From positions 1-32,305 of the forward strand of contig JAODAQ010000015.1 of the NCBI GenBank assembly GCA_025463515.1: a stretch of 32,305 nucleotides of DNA, written 5' to 3'. The first letter of the stretch is position 1, and every line of letters begins with the position of its first letter. The notes under the pieces are model-generated. The model had not been told where the DNA came from and searched no databases. It saw only the letters and a program-made list of their open reading frames with translations. The translations under genes and the position numbers were made by a program. The stretch comes from Rhodoglobus sp. Its GTDB lineage: Bacteria > Actinomycetota > Actinomycetes > Actinomycetales > Microbacteriaceae. This document shows, piece after piece, positions 1-8,949 of the stretch.

Positions 1-998
1 ACGTGCTCGACCACCAGTCGGCGAGCCAGTGCTCGCCGCTCTACGACTCGGTGGCGCAGCAGTGGTACGAGCCGTGGGCAGCGCCGATCGTCGGGGAGAT
101 CGAGCTCCCGCGGCTGGTGTGGGCTGACACGGTGGTGGGAGTGGTCTCGGCCGCCGCCGCTGCCGAGACGGGCCTGCCCGTCGGCATCCCGGTCGTCTCC
201 GGCACCATCGATGCCTGGACCGAGGCCGTCAGCGTCGGCGCCCAGACCCCCGGCGACCTCATGCTCATGTACGGCACGACCATGTTCCTCGTGAACACGA
301 TCGCCGACCGCATCACGATCCCCGAGCTGTGGGGCACCGTGGGCGCCTTCGAGGGCACGCGCAACCTCGCTGGCGGGATGGCGACCTCCGGCGCGATCAC
401 GGGCTGGCTGCGCGAGCTGTTCGGCTCGCCCGACTACCCGACCCTGCTCGCCGAAGCCGCCGCCAGCGCCCCCGGTGCGCACGGCCTGCTCATGCTCCCG
501 TACCTGGCCGGCGAGCGCACCCCGATCGCCGACCCCGACGCCCGCGGCATCATCGCGGGCCTCACGATCGAGCACACCCGCGGCGACCTCTACCGGGCGG
601 CGCTCGAGGCCACGGCCCTGGGCGTGCGGCACAACGTCGAAGCGATCCGGGCGGCCGGCGGCACCATCCAGCGGGTGGTCGCCGTGGGCGGCGGCACGCA
701 GGGCGAGCTTTGGCTGCAGATCGTCTCGGATGTCACGGGGCTCACCCAGGTGGTCCCCTCCGTCACCATCGGCGCGAGCTACGGCGCCGCGTTCCTGGCC
801 GCGGGGGCTGTGGCATCCGTGGACATCGCCGCGTGGAATCCGGTCGAGCGCCTGGTCGCCCCGCGGCCCGAGCTCGCCGCGAACTACCACGAGCTGTACA
901 CGCTCTACCGCGAGCTCTACCCGGCGACCGCCTCCATCGCGCACACCCTCGCCGCGCGCCAGAGGGAGAGCGCGCCCGGCCACCGCCTGGGGCTGTAG
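1..998 (+). CDS. FGGY-family carbohydrate kinase, 5'-truncated by the window edge
   Basis: The frame is open from the first bases, so this is the 3' part of a gene that begins upstream; about 331 residues of a family usually near 500 are visible. FGGY kinases phosphorylate pentoses, ketoses or polyols with ATP in the cytoplasm. The visible part starts at the SAS...LYD segment near the end of the first FGGY domain, then has GLPVGIPVVSGTIDAW and MYGTTMFL (the second-domain phosphate-binding strand), a GERTP motif, and VVAVGGGTQGELW, the glycine-rich C-terminal FGGY signature. It resembles xylulokinase or ribulokinase types most, but substrate cannot be read from sequence. It precedes a GH97 gene by 270 bp and probably phosphorylates a sugar released by the glycosidases of this locus. 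The GTG at 3 is internal. Confidence 0.85.
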   Translation, partial: VLDHQSASQCSPLYDSVAQQWYEPWAAPIVGEIELPRLVWADTVVGVVSAAAAAETGLPVGIPVVSGTIDAWTEAVSVGAQTPGDLMLMYGTTMFLVNTIADRITIPELWGTVGAFEGTRNLAGGMATSGAITGWLRELFGSPDYPTLLAEAAASAPGAHGLLMLPYLAGERTPIADPDARGIIAGLTIEHTRGDLYRAALEATALGVRHNVEAIRAAGGTIQRVVAVGGGTQGELWLQIVSDVTGLTQVVPSVTIGASYGAAFLAAGAVASVDIAAWNPVERLVAPRPELAANYHELYTLYRELYPATASIAHTLAARQRESAPGHRLGL

Positions 999-1043
999 GG
1001 CTCGCCTCCGTTCGGATCCCGCGGCCGCGCCGCGCTCGCCATC

Positions 1044-1062
1044 GCCCTCCAGCCGAGAGGGC
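1044..1062 (+). terminator. Weak hairpin after the kinase gene
   Basis: GCCCTC (1044-1049) and GAGGGC (1057-1062) form a 6-bp stem with a 7-nt loop, 46 bp after the kinase stop. No T-tract follows. It might be a factor-dependent terminator or only a GC-rich coincidence. Confidence 0.25.
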
Positions 1063-1082
1063 AATCGGCGAGAATTGACTCA

Positions 1083-1100
1083 CCGGTTGTCCATGCACCG
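1083..1100 (+). promoter_or_regulatory. Candidate AraC-type operator, copy 1
   Basis: TTGTCCATGC at 1087-1096, the same 10-mer as at 1151 and 15270. It lies in non-coding DNA, 64 bp upstream of copy 2, close to six helical turns, so both would face the same side of the helix. No matching downstream half-site is seen here. Confidence 0.5.
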
Positions 1101-1146
1101 CCGCGGATTCCCCGGCAAGCGGGAGGTCCTCACCCCTTCACGTCGT

Positions 1147-1179
1147 CGGATTGTCCATGCACCTTCGCAATACGGTCAT
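1147..1179 (+). promoter_or_regulatory. Candidate AraC-type operator, copy 2, over the GH97 operon promoter
   Basis: CGGATTGTCCATGC (1147-1160) is a 14-bp identity with 15266-15279. Ten bases further, TACGGTCAT (1171-1179) matches TTCGCTCAT (15290-15298) at the same spacing in seven of nine positions. Two unequal half-sites about two helical turns apart are usual for AraC-family activators. TACGGT (1171-1176) could serve as a -10 box. The site is about 90 bp upstream of the GH97 start. Confidence 0.6.
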
Positions 1180-1268
1180 GTTGCGCCCCTTGCGGTCGCG
1201 GGTAGCGTCGCTGGAGACGAGAGGGTGCTGCCCTTTCCGACACCCGATATGGCCAATGGAGTTCCCCT

Positions 1269-3794
1269 GTGATCGATGAGGATGACGCAGCAATCGTGTG
1301 CGCTGAGCGCCGCGGTTCCCTTGCTGCATTCGTCCATGTAGCGGGGAACGGCGTCACGCTGACCGTCACCTCGGAGGGCCGCACGGTCCTCGGCGAGGTC
1401 CCGGTCGGCCCGGTCGTGAACGGCGCCGCGTACGGTGCCTCCTCTGCTCTTGCGGGCGTCACACGGCGCACGGTCGTGGAGTCGTTCGTCGCGGCATCCG
1501 GGAAGGCCCGCGGGCCGCACAGTGCCGAGCACACCGAGAGTGTCGTCACCCTTCGCGAGTCCGACGGCACCCCCTGGGAGCTCGTCCTCCGCGTGGCCGC
1601 CGACGGAGTTGCGGTCCGCTACCGCCTACCCCTCCTCGACGGCGTCGCGAGCGTCGAGGGCGACCGCATCGAGCTCCCCCTCGACGGCACCGAGCGCCTC
1701 TGGATGCTCGACTACCAGACCTGGTACGAGACCACGCGCTTCGGCACGGATGCCCCGGCGCTCGCCGAGGGCGCCTACGGCCTGCCCGCGCTCATCCGCA
1801 CCGCCGCCGGCGACCACGTGCTCGTCACGGAGTCCGGCATCGACGGCCGGTTCAGCGGCTCGCACCTCGACCGCACGCCCGCGGGCCTGCGCCTCGTGCC
1901 CGCCGACGCCGCCATCGAAGTGACCCGGGGCGAGGTCAGCCCGTGGCGCGTCTTCATCGTGGGCGGCCTCGCGGCGATCGTCGAGTCGCAGTTCGTGGAC
2001 GAGCTCGCACCGCCCGTCGTGCCGGAGCTGGCCGACGCGGCCTGGGTGAGGCCGGGCCGCGCCGCCTGGTCGTGGTGGAGCGACTTCTACTCCGGCGCGC
2101 AGATCGAGCACCAGATGCGCCTCGTCGACGAGGCCGCCGAGCTCGGCTGGGAGCACCTGCTCATCGACTGCGGCTGGGACGACAGCTGGGTGCCGGAGAT
2201 CGTCGCGTACGCGAGCATCCGTGGCATCCAGGTGCACATCTGGACGGTGTGGCGCGACCTGAACGGCCCCGAGAACCTGCGCCGTCTCGGCCTGTGGCGC
2301 TCGTGGGGCGTCGCCGGCATCAAGGTCGACTTCATGGAGTCCGAGTCGAAGGACCGCTACCGCTGGTACGACGCGCTCCTCGCCGAAGCCGCCCGCGTGG
2401 GTCTCATGGTCAACGTCCATGGCTCCGTGATCCCGCGCGGGTGGGCCCGCACCTGGCCCAACCTGATCGGCTACGAGGCCGCCCGCGGCGCCGAGTACTA
2501 CGTCTTCTACGACGAGCCGCTCGAGCCCGCGCACAACGTGATCCTGCCCTTCACCCGCAACGTGCTCGGCGCCATGGACTACACGCCCGTCGCCCTCTCG
2601 GCCCCCGGCCGTCGCACGAGCGACGCGCACGAGCTCGCGCTCTCCGTCGCGTTCGAGTGCGGCATCACCCACTTCGCCGACGACACCGCGGTGTACCTCG
2701 GCCGCCCCCTCATCGCCCGCTTCCTCGCGGAGCTCGCGCCCTGGTGGGACGAGACGCTCCTGCTCGCGGGCGACCCCGACACCGAGGCGGTGCTCGCGCG
2801 CCGCCACGGCGACCGCTGGTTCATCGGCGGCATCGCGACAGGGGCCGGGCGCACGCTCACCGTCCCGCTCGAGCGACTGGGGCTCGGCCCCGCCGACGCG
2901 TGGGTCGTGACGGATGCCGCGGCAGACCTCGCCGAGACCACGCTGTCCGGCGTGACCGAGCTCACCGTGCAGCTCGCGGCCGACGGCGGGTTCGCCGCTA
3001 TCGTGGCCGCCCCCGGAACGCCCCTCCACCGCGCCGCCCCGCGCGCGACAGTCGAGCCGCCGACCGTCACTCCTGCCGTCGCCGAGCTCGTGGGCGACGA
3101 GGCGACCCTGACCGTGAGCGCCGGGGCATCCCTTCGGCTTCCCGCGGGCTGGACGAGCCGCGCGGAGGGGACCACCCACACCGTCCGCGCCCTCGCGGGA
3201 GCGGACTTCGGCGTCATCACCGTCGAGGGCCCCGGGGATGACGGCGTGCCGGCCGTCGTCCATGCGCGCATCTTCCGGCCCCTCGCGGCCGGTGAGCACC
3301 GGCTCTCCGCGCTCCCCTTCCTCGCCTTCCGCAATGCGAGCGGCCCCGTGGAGCGCGACCAGTCGAACGGCGGCGGCAACCCGCGGGACGGGCAGCAGCA
3401 GTCCATCGGCGGGCAGGCGTTCGATACCGGCATCGGCATGGCGGCACCGGGCTGGGTGCAGTTCCACCTCGGCGGTCGCGCCGACAGCTTCTCGGCCCTC
3501 GTGGGGATCGACGACGAGCCCCCCTTCGTCGGGATGGGGCAGCAGCCGCATCCGGCGCCCGACCACGCCCTGACCGCCCGCGCGGCGGTCCTCGTCGACG
3601 GGGTGGAGCGCGCGGCGTTCGACCTCGTGCAGGGCGGCGCGGCAACGCCCGTCGCCGTGGACGTCTCGGGCGGCCAGGTGCTCGAACTCCGCGTGAGCTC
3701 CCCCGACCGGGAGCCGCACATCGACTGGGCGGACGCCCTCCTCCACGTGACGGCCGTCGACGACGGTCCGCACCCTACTGCCGGTCACCGTTGA
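1269..3794 (+). CDS. GH97 glycosidase with C-terminal NPCBM module (probable retaining alpha-galactosidase-like enzyme)
   Basis: The 841-aa protein follows GH97 architecture: N-terminal beta-sandwich (about 1-245), a barrel opening with AWSWWSDFYSGAQ (about 266), and a C-terminal beta domain. A further module from about 675, containing FRNASGPVERDQSNGG and a SFSALVGIDDE strand, looks like NPCBM. GH97 members either invert or retain; retaining ones carry an Asp nucleophile on the strand seen here as GIKVDFM, putting it at D354. E403 lies in a YEAARGAEY segment matching the conserved Glu-rich barrel motif. Retaining GH97 enzymes act on alpha-galactosides, and some on beta-L-arabinopyranosides; I cannot separate these. 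No signal peptide is seen, so it is probably cytoplasmic, unusual for a carbohydrate-binding-module enzyme. The GTG start has GGAG (1258-1261) 7 nt upstream. It heads the ABC importer operon. Confidence 0.85.
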   Translation: MIDEDDAAIVCAERRGSLAAFVHVAGNGVTLTVTSEGRTVLGEVPVGPVVNGAAYGASSALAGVTRRTVVESFVAASGKARGPHSAEHTESVVTLRESDGTPWELVLRVAADGVAVRYRLPLLDGVASVEGDRIELPLDGTERLWMLDYQTWYETTRFGTDAPALAEGAYGLPALIRTAAGDHVLVTESGIDGRFSGSHLDRTPAGLRLVPADAAIEVTRGEVSPWRVFIVGGLAAIVESQFVDELAPPVVPELADAAWVRPGRAAWSWWSDFYSGAQIEHQMRLVDEAAELGWEHLLIDCGWDDSWVPEIVAYASIRGIQVHIWTVWRDLNGPENLRRLGLWRSWGVAGIKVDFMESESKDRYRWYDALLAEAARVGLMVNVHGSVIPRGWARTWPNLIGYEAARGAEYYVFYDEPLEPAHNVILPFTRNVLGAMDYTPVALSAPGRRTSDAHELALSVAFECGITHFADDTAVYLGRPLIARFLAELAPWWDETLLLAGDPDTEAVLARRHGDRWFIGGIATGAGRTLTVPLERLGLGPADAWVVTDAAADLAETTLSGVTELTVQLAADGGFAAIVAAPGTPLHRAAPRATVEPPTVTPAVAELVGDEATLTVSAGASLRLPAGWTSRAEGTTHTVRALAGADFGVITVEGPGDDGVPAVVHARIFRPLAAGEHRLSALPFLAFRNASGPVERDQSNGGGNPRDGQQQSIGGQAFDTGIGMAAPGWVQFHLGGRADSFSALVGIDDEPPFVGMGQQPHPAPDHALTARAAVLVDGVERAAFDLVQGGAATPVAVDVSGGQVLELRVSSPDREPHIDWADALLHVTAVDDGPHPTAGHR

Positions 3795-3817
3795 CCGGCG
3801 CGATGAAAGGAAACCCA

Positions 3818-5083
3818 ATGCACAAGAAATGGCTAGCCGCAGCAGCAGCCGTGGCGACGGTGGGCATGCTCGCAGCGTGCTCGACCCCCGCCGCGGAGAC
3901 CGGGTCCGACGAGCCCGTCACCATCACCTACGGCATCTGGGCCGGGACCCAGACCCCCGCGATGCAGGCCATCGCGGACGCCTTCGAGAAGGAGAACCCG
4001 AACATCACGGTCGAGGTGCAGGAACTGCCCTGGCCGCAGTACTGGTCGACCCTCCAGACCGGAGCCGCCGGGGGCACGGCGCCCGACGCGTTCTGGATGC
4101 TCGCGCAGCAGATCCAGCCGTACGCGGCCGGCAACCAGCTGCTCGACATCACCGACGCCGTCAAGAACGCCGGCGTCGACCTCGCGGACTACCCGCAGGC
4201 GGTCATCGACCTGTACGACCAGGGCGACGGCAAGCTCTACGGCCTCCCGAAGGACTTCGACACCAACGCGGTCTGGTTCAACAAGGCGCTGTTCGACGCC
4301 GCGGGCGTCGACTACCCGGCAGCCGACTGGACCTGGGAGGACTTCCGCGAGACGGCCAAGAAGCTCACCAACCCCGAGGCCGGCGTCTGGGGCGTTGCCG
4401 CTCCGATCGACTACCAGGGCGGCTACTACAACACGATCTTCCAGGCCGGCGGCCAGGTGATCTCCGATGACGGCAAGACCGCCGCCATCGACAGCCCCGA
4501 GGCGATCGAGGGCATCAAGTTCTGGACCGACCTGCAGGCCGACGGCTCCTCGCCGACGCTCCAGCAGCTCTCCGACACCGAGGCCGAGACCATGTTCGAG
4601 CAGGGCAAGGTCGCGATGTACTGGTCTGGTGCATACTGGGCGCTCCAGCTCTACAACAACACGGAGCTCCGCCCGAACGTGGATGTTGCTCCCCTCCCCA
4701 CCGGGAAGAAGCAGGCCACTGTGAGCAGCGGTATCGAGAACGTCGGCTACGTCGGGACGAAGCACCCGGACGAGACCGCCAAGTTCCTGATGTTCGCGAG
4801 CGGCCCCGAGGCCGCGAAGATCCAGGCCGAGTCCGGTGCAGTGCTCCCCGCGTACAAGGGAACCGCGCAGACCTGGATGGACGCGATGCCGGAGTTCAAG
4901 AACCTGCAGGTGTTCATCGACGCCCAGGCGTACTCGGTGCCCCTGCCGGTCAACGGCAACGCGGCGGCGTGGCAGGGCGTCCAGGGCGACTACCTGACGG
5001 ACGCCTGGAACGGAACGACCTCCGCTGCGGACGCCGCCAAGGCCTACGCCGACGCGATCAATAAGGTCCTGGCCGAGGGCTGA
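3818..5083 (+). CDS. ABC sugar transporter substrate-binding lipoprotein (CUT1 type)
   Basis: Extracellular solute-binding family 1 lipoprotein of 421 aa that would capture an oligosaccharide and deliver it to the two permeases downstream. A lipoprotein signal peptide is plain: MHKKW, an alanine-rich helix, then LAAC with the lipidated cysteine at residue 21. The mature part begins EPVTITYGIWAG and has the family pattern of IADAFEKENPNITVEV, a YGLPKDF segment, and a tryptophan-rich TMFEQGKVAMYWSGAYW stretch in the second lobe. An ATG at 3818 is chosen over a TTG at 3791 because the lipoprotein signal begins there and GAAAGGA lies about 7 nt upstream. It starts 23 bp after the GH97 stop, so one transcript is likely. 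Confidence 0.93.
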   Translation: MHKKWLAAAAAVATVGMLAACSTPAAETGSDEPVTITYGIWAGTQTPAMQAIADAFEKENPNITVEVQELPWPQYWSTLQTGAAGGTAPDAFWMLAQQIQPYAAGNQLLDITDAVKNAGVDLADYPQAVIDLYDQGDGKLYGLPKDFDTNAVWFNKALFDAAGVDYPAADWTWEDFRETAKKLTNPEAGVWGVAAPIDYQGGYYNTIFQAGGQVISDDGKTAAIDSPEAIEGIKFWTDLQADGSSPTLQQLSDTEAETMFEQGKVAMYWSGAYWALQLYNNTELRPNVDVAPLPTGKKQATVSSGIENVGYVGTKHPDETAKFLMFASGPEAAKIQAESGAVLPAYKGTAQTWMDAMPEFKNLQVFIDAQAYSVPLPVNGNAAAWQGVQGDYLTDAWNGTTSAADAAKAYADAINKVLAEG

Positions 5084-6009
5084 TGACAAGCAACGTTTCG
5101 AGCCCGGTGGGGCGGCCCCGTCGCCGCACCGGGCTCGGGGCGCGCACCGACTGGTGGGCGCTGGCGATGATCGCGCCGGCGCTCATCGGCCTTGCCGCCC
5201 TCTACCTCTGGCCCTTCATCTCCACCTTCATCAAGAGCTTCATGAACGTCCCGGTCTTCGGGCCGGGCAAGTTCAACGGCGTCGACAACTACGCGAAGCT
5301 GCTGGGCGACCCCGGCTTCTGGCAGGCCCTCGGCAACACGGCCCTGTACACCGTGCTCGTGCTGCTGGGCATCCCGCTCGCCATCGTCTTCGCCGCCCTC
5401 ATCCAGCAGGTGTCGCGGGGCAAGGCGATCTACCGGGTGCTGTTCTTCCTCCCGGTCGTGACCCTCCCGGTCGCGGTCGGCATGGTGTGGCGCTTCATCC
5501 TCAACGGCGACTTCGGACTGCTCAACTACGTGCTCTCGCTCGTGGGCATCCCCGGCGAGTACTGGGTGGCCGACGCGCGCTTCACGATCTACGCCTTCGC
5601 GGTCGTGGGCATCTGGATGGGCCTCGGCGTCAACCTCATCATCCTGGGCGCCGGGCTGCAGTCGATCCCGACCGAGCTGTACGAGGCATCCTCCCTCGAC
5701 GGCGCCAACCGGGTGCAGCAGTTCTTCTCCATCACGCTGCCGCTACTGAGCCCGAGCATCTTCTTCGTGACCATCCTCACGACGATCTCCGCGTTCCAGA
5801 TGTTCGACCTCGTCTTCGTCATGCTCGGCAGCGTCAACAACACGGCGCTCGGCGACTCGAAGACGATCGTGTACCTGTTCTACGACGCCGCGTTCGTCCA
5901 GTTCAAGCAGGGGTTCGCGGCCACCATCGCGATCGTGCTGCTCATCATCATCATGGCCGTGACTGCGCTGCAGTTCCGGCTCCAGAAGAAGTGGGTTGTC
6001 TATGACTAG
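5083..6009 (+). CDS. ABC sugar transporter permease (MalF-like)
   Basis: Inner-membrane permease of 308 aa, one half of the transmembrane pore for the sugar importer. It has a basic N-terminus, about six hydrophobic helices starting at WALAMIAPALIGLAALYLW, and the cytoplasmic coupling loop ELYEASSLDGANRVQQFF followed by ITLPLLSP, the EAA motif that docks on the ATPase. The ATG overlaps the stop of the binding-protein gene by one base (TGATG), a translationally coupled arrangement. The order binding protein, MalF-like, MalG-like is typical of CUT1 operons. Confidence 0.93.
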   Translation: MTSNVSSPVGRPRRRTGLGARTDWWALAMIAPALIGLAALYLWPFISTFIKSFMNVPVFGPGKFNGVDNYAKLLGDPGFWQALGNTALYTVLVLLGIPLAIVFAALIQQVSRGKAIYRVLFFLPVVTLPVAVGMVWRFILNGDFGLLNYVLSLVGIPGEYWVADARFTIYAFAVVGIWMGLGVNLIILGAGLQSIPTELYEASSLDGANRVQQFFSITLPLLSPSIFFVTILTTISAFQMFDLVFVMLGSVNNTALGDSKTIVYLFYDAAFVQFKQGFAATIAIVLLIIIMAVTALQFRLQKKWVVYD

Positions 6010-6838
6010 CCGGCGCTCGGCGGCGAGCCGGGGGGAGTGGCGCATCCACGTCATCCTCATCATCGCCGTCGCCCTCATGGTGGTGCCGTTCGTGTGGGAG
6101 ATCCTCACGGCGTTCAAGACCAACAACGAGGTCTCGACGCTCCCGCCCACGATCATCCCCGCGCACCCGACCACGGCGGCCTTCGAGACCTTCTTCGCCT
6201 CGGTGCCGTTCTGGGCGCAGTTCGGGGTGTCGGCGATCTCCCTCGTGCTGCGGGTCGTGGGGCAGGTGCTGGTCGCGGCCCTCGCGGGCTACGCGTTCGC
6301 CCGCCTGCGCTTCCCCGGGCGCAACGTGCTGTTCGTGCTCTTCCTCCTGATGCTCATGGTGCCGAGCCAGCTGTTCCTGCTCGGACAGTTCGACCTCATG
6401 AAGGGGCTGGGGCTGCTCAACACCCTGCCCGCGCTCGCGATCCCGGGCATCTTCTCCGCCTTCGGCACCTTCCTCATGCGCCAGGCGTTCATGACGATGC
6501 CCAAGGAGTACGAGGAGGCCGCCCGCCTCGACGGCGCCGGAACGCTGCGCACCTTCTGGAGCGTCATGCTGCCCATGGCGCGCTCCATGATCGCGGCGCT
6601 CGCCGTTCTCACGTCGCTCTACTCGTGGAACGACCTGCTCTGGCCGCTCATCGTCTCCCCGGCGGGCGGCAACCGCCCGCTCACCGTCGGCCTCGCGAGC
6701 ATGCAGGGCCAGTTCGGCACCAACTACCCGACCCTCATGGCGGGCGCGCTCGTCTGCACGATCCCGCTCGTCGTGGTCTTCATCGCACTGCAGCGCCAGT
6801 TCTTCGCCGGCATCGCCTCGAGCGGGCTGAAAGGATGA
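6002..6838 (+). CDS. ABC sugar transporter permease (MalG-like)
   Basis: Second inner-membrane permease, 278 aa, pairing with the preceding one. It shows about six membrane helices, the first being HVILIIAVALMVVPFVWEIL, and an EAA loop at EYEEAARLDGAGTLRTFW followed by VMLPMARSM. An ATG at 6002 overlaps the previous stop by 8 nt and is preferred to a TTG two codons upstream. No ATP-binding subunit is encoded in the operon. Actinobacterial CUT1 importers commonly share one unlinked MsiK-type ATPase, which is my assumption here. Confidence 0.92.
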   Translation: MTSRRSAASRGEWRIHVILIIAVALMVVPFVWEILTAFKTNNEVSTLPPTIIPAHPTTAAFETFFASVPFWAQFGVSAISLVLRVVGQVLVAALAGYAFARLRFPGRNVLFVLFLLMLMVPSQLFLLGQFDLMKGLGLLNTLPALAIPGIFSAFGTFLMRQAFMTMPKEYEEAARLDGAGTLRTFWSVMLPMARSMIAALAVLTSLYSWNDLLWPLIVSPAGGNRPLTVGLASMQGQFGTNYPTLMAGALVCTIPLVVVFIALQRQFFAGIASSGLKG

Positions 6839-8949
6839 GCGGCGTGATCCACCTCCGCGCCGGCGGCACGAGCGTCGTCGTCGCTACCGACAGCGGCAGG
6901 CTGCCGCGCATCCTGCACTGGGGCGCAGACCTGGGCGAGCTGACGGATGCCGCACTCGACGACCTCGCGCGTGCAGCCCTGCCCGCCGTCGGCGACAGCG
7001 CGGTGACCTACCCCCAGCCCGTCCCGGTCGTCGCCCAGCTGCCGGAGGGGTGGCTCGGCCGCCCCGGCGTCGTGGGCTCGAGCGGCGGTGCCCGGTGGGC
7101 GCCGCAGTTCCGCGATGCGACGTACGCCCTCGACGGCACCCTCCTCACCTGCGAAGCCGACGACCCCGAGTATCAGCTCGCACTGCGCATCGAGCTCGAG
7201 CTGCTGCCGAGCGGGCTGCTGCGCCAGCGGGCGGCCATCACGAACGCGGGGGAGCCCTGGCGCGTCGAGACCCTCGAGCTCGCCGTGCCGGTTCCGTCCG
7301 AGGCGACCGAGCTGCTGGACTTCACCGGGCGCTGGGCGCTCGAGCGCGTTCCGCAGCGGCACCCGTTCGGCGTCGGAGCGTGGGTGCGCGAGTCCCGCGG
7401 CGGCAAGCCCGGGCTCGAGAACACCATGCTCCTGCTCGCGGGCGAGGAGGGCTTCGGCTTCCGCTCCGGTCGCGTGTGGGGCATCCATGTCGCGTGGAGC
7501 GGCAACCAGGTGGCCGCCGCCGAGCGCGTCCCCGCGGACTCGCGCCGGATCTCCGGCGCCGAGCTGCTCCTGCCCGACGAGGTCGTGCTGGCTGCCGGCG
7601 AGACCTACGAGACGCCGTGGCTCTACGCCTCCTGGGGCGACGGGCTCGACGAGCTCGCCGCGCGCTTCCACGGCTACCTGCGGTCGCGGCCCGAGCACCC
7701 CTCGACGGCGCGGCCCGTCATCGTCAACACCTGGGAGGCCGTCTACTTCAAGCACGACCCCGAGACGCTGATGCGGCTGGCGGAGCGCAGCGCCGAGCTG
7801 GGCGCCGAGCGGTTCGTCGTCGACGACGGCTGGTTCCTCGGGCGGCGGGACGACACCTCGTCCCTCGGCGACTGGACGGTGGACGCGGCGGTCTGGCCGT
7901 CGGGACTCGAGCCCCTCGCCCAGCGCGTGCGCGAGCTCGGCATGGACTTCGGCCTGTGGTTCGAGCCGGAGATGGTCAATCTCGACTCGGAGCTTGCGCG
8001 CGAGCATCCGGACTGGGTGTTCGACGCCGGCCACGGGCCCGGCCTGCCGAGCCGCCACCAGCACGTGCTCGACCTCGGCCACGAGGAGGCGTACGACCAC
8101 GTCTTCGGACAGGTCTCGGCACTCGTCGCCTCCCTCGGCATCGCGTACATCAAGTGGGACCACAACCGGTACCTGCTCGATGCTGGCCACACTCCCACCG
8201 GCCGCCCGGGCGTGCGCCGGCAGGTCGAGCAGGTGTACCGCATGATGCGCGAGCTCAAGGCCGCGCATCCGGGCCTCGAGATCGAGTCGTGCGCGAGCGG
8301 CGGCGGCCGCATCGACCTCGGCGTCATGCAGTTCGCCGACCGGGTCTGGCCGAGTGACTGCAACGACCCGCACGAGCGGCTCGAGATCCAGCGCTGGACG
8401 GGACTGCTCCTGCCGCCGGAGCTGCAGGGCACCCACATCGGCGCCGAGGACTCGCACACCACGCACCGCTCGCACCCGCTCGACTACCGCGCCGAGAAGG
8501 CGCTGTGGGGGCACCTGGGCGTGGAGGTCAACCTGCTCGAGGCGTCTGAGGATGAGTTCGCCCAGCTCAAGGGCTGGGTCGCCTTCCACAAGGAGCACCG
8601 CGCGCTGCTGCACACCGGCTCTGTCGTGCACGGCGACCTCTCGTCGGCGCTGCGCCTCGAGGGCGTTGTCGCGCCGGATGCCTCGGCAGCCCTCTACGCG
8701 TTCAGCGTCGTCGAGCGTGCCGCGACCTGGCCCCCTGGCCGCATCCGCCTGCCCGGACTCGACGACGCCACCGTCTACCGCGTGCAGCCCGTCTTCCCCG
8801 GCGCCGCGCCGGGCGGCGTACTGCCCCCGTGGTTCGCGGAGGGCGTCGTGCTCCCGGGCCGGGTGCTCGGCACGCTCGGCGTCGAGGCGCCGTCGCTCGA
8901 CCCCGACCGGTCCGTGCTGCTGCGCGCGACCGCCGTCCCGGGCGCGTGA
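6835..8949 (+). CDS. GH36 alpha-galactosidase
   Basis: Retaining alpha-galactosidase of 704 aa that removes terminal alpha-D-galactose from melibiose or raffinose-type sugars. Family GH36 is shown by an N-terminal beta-supersandwich (to about 300), a barrel starting near PVIVNTWEAVYFKHDPE, a WFEPEMVN motif, the nucleophile strand AYIKWDHNR with D442, the ESCASGGGRID motif, and the acid/base region WPSDCNDPHERLEIQRW at 507-511. SDCND replaces the more common SDNTD, and its final Asp (D511) lies the usual 69-70 residues after the nucleophile. There is no signal peptide, so it hydrolyses imported oligosaccharides. The ATG overlaps the permease stop (ATGA). Confidence 0.94.
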   Translation: MSGVIHLRAGGTSVVVATDSGRLPRILHWGADLGELTDAALDDLARAALPAVGDSAVTYPQPVPVVAQLPEGWLGRPGVVGSSGGARWAPQFRDATYALDGTLLTCEADDPEYQLALRIELELLPSGLLRQRAAITNAGEPWRVETLELAVPVPSEATELLDFTGRWALERVPQRHPFGVGAWVRESRGGKPGLENTMLLLAGEEGFGFRSGRVWGIHVAWSGNQVAAAERVPADSRRISGAELLLPDEVVLAAGETYETPWLYASWGDGLDELAARFHGYLRSRPEHPSTARPVIVNTWEAVYFKHDPETLMRLAERSAELGAERFVVDDGWFLGRRDDTSSLGDWTVDAAVWPSGLEPLAQRVRELGMDFGLWFEPEMVNLDSELAREHPDWVFDAGHGPGLPSRHQHVLDLGHEEAYDHVFGQVSALVASLGIAYIKWDHNRYLLDAGHTPTGRPGVRRQVEQVYRMMRELKAAHPGLEIESCASGGGRIDLGVMQFADRVWPSDCNDPHERLEIQRWTGLLLPPELQGTHIGAEDSHTTHRSHPLDYRAEKALWGHLGVEVNLLEASEDEFAQLKGWVAFHKEHRALLHTGSVVHGDLSSALRLEGVVAPDASAALYAFSVVERAATWPPGRIRLPGLDDATVYRVQPVFPGAAPGGVLPPWFAEGVVLPGRVLGTLGVEAPSLDPDRSVLLRATAVPGA

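Noticed and set aside
3250-3259. CGTCCATGC similar to the AraC operator word inside the GH97 gene
   Set aside because: Only a partial match, within coding sequence, explained by the codons for VVHA; no second half-site.
1626-3818. 730-aa open frame antisense to the GH97 gene
   Set aside because: It is a shadow of high-GC codon structure: Arg/Gly/Val-rich, no domain, while the plus strand encodes a clear GH97 protein.
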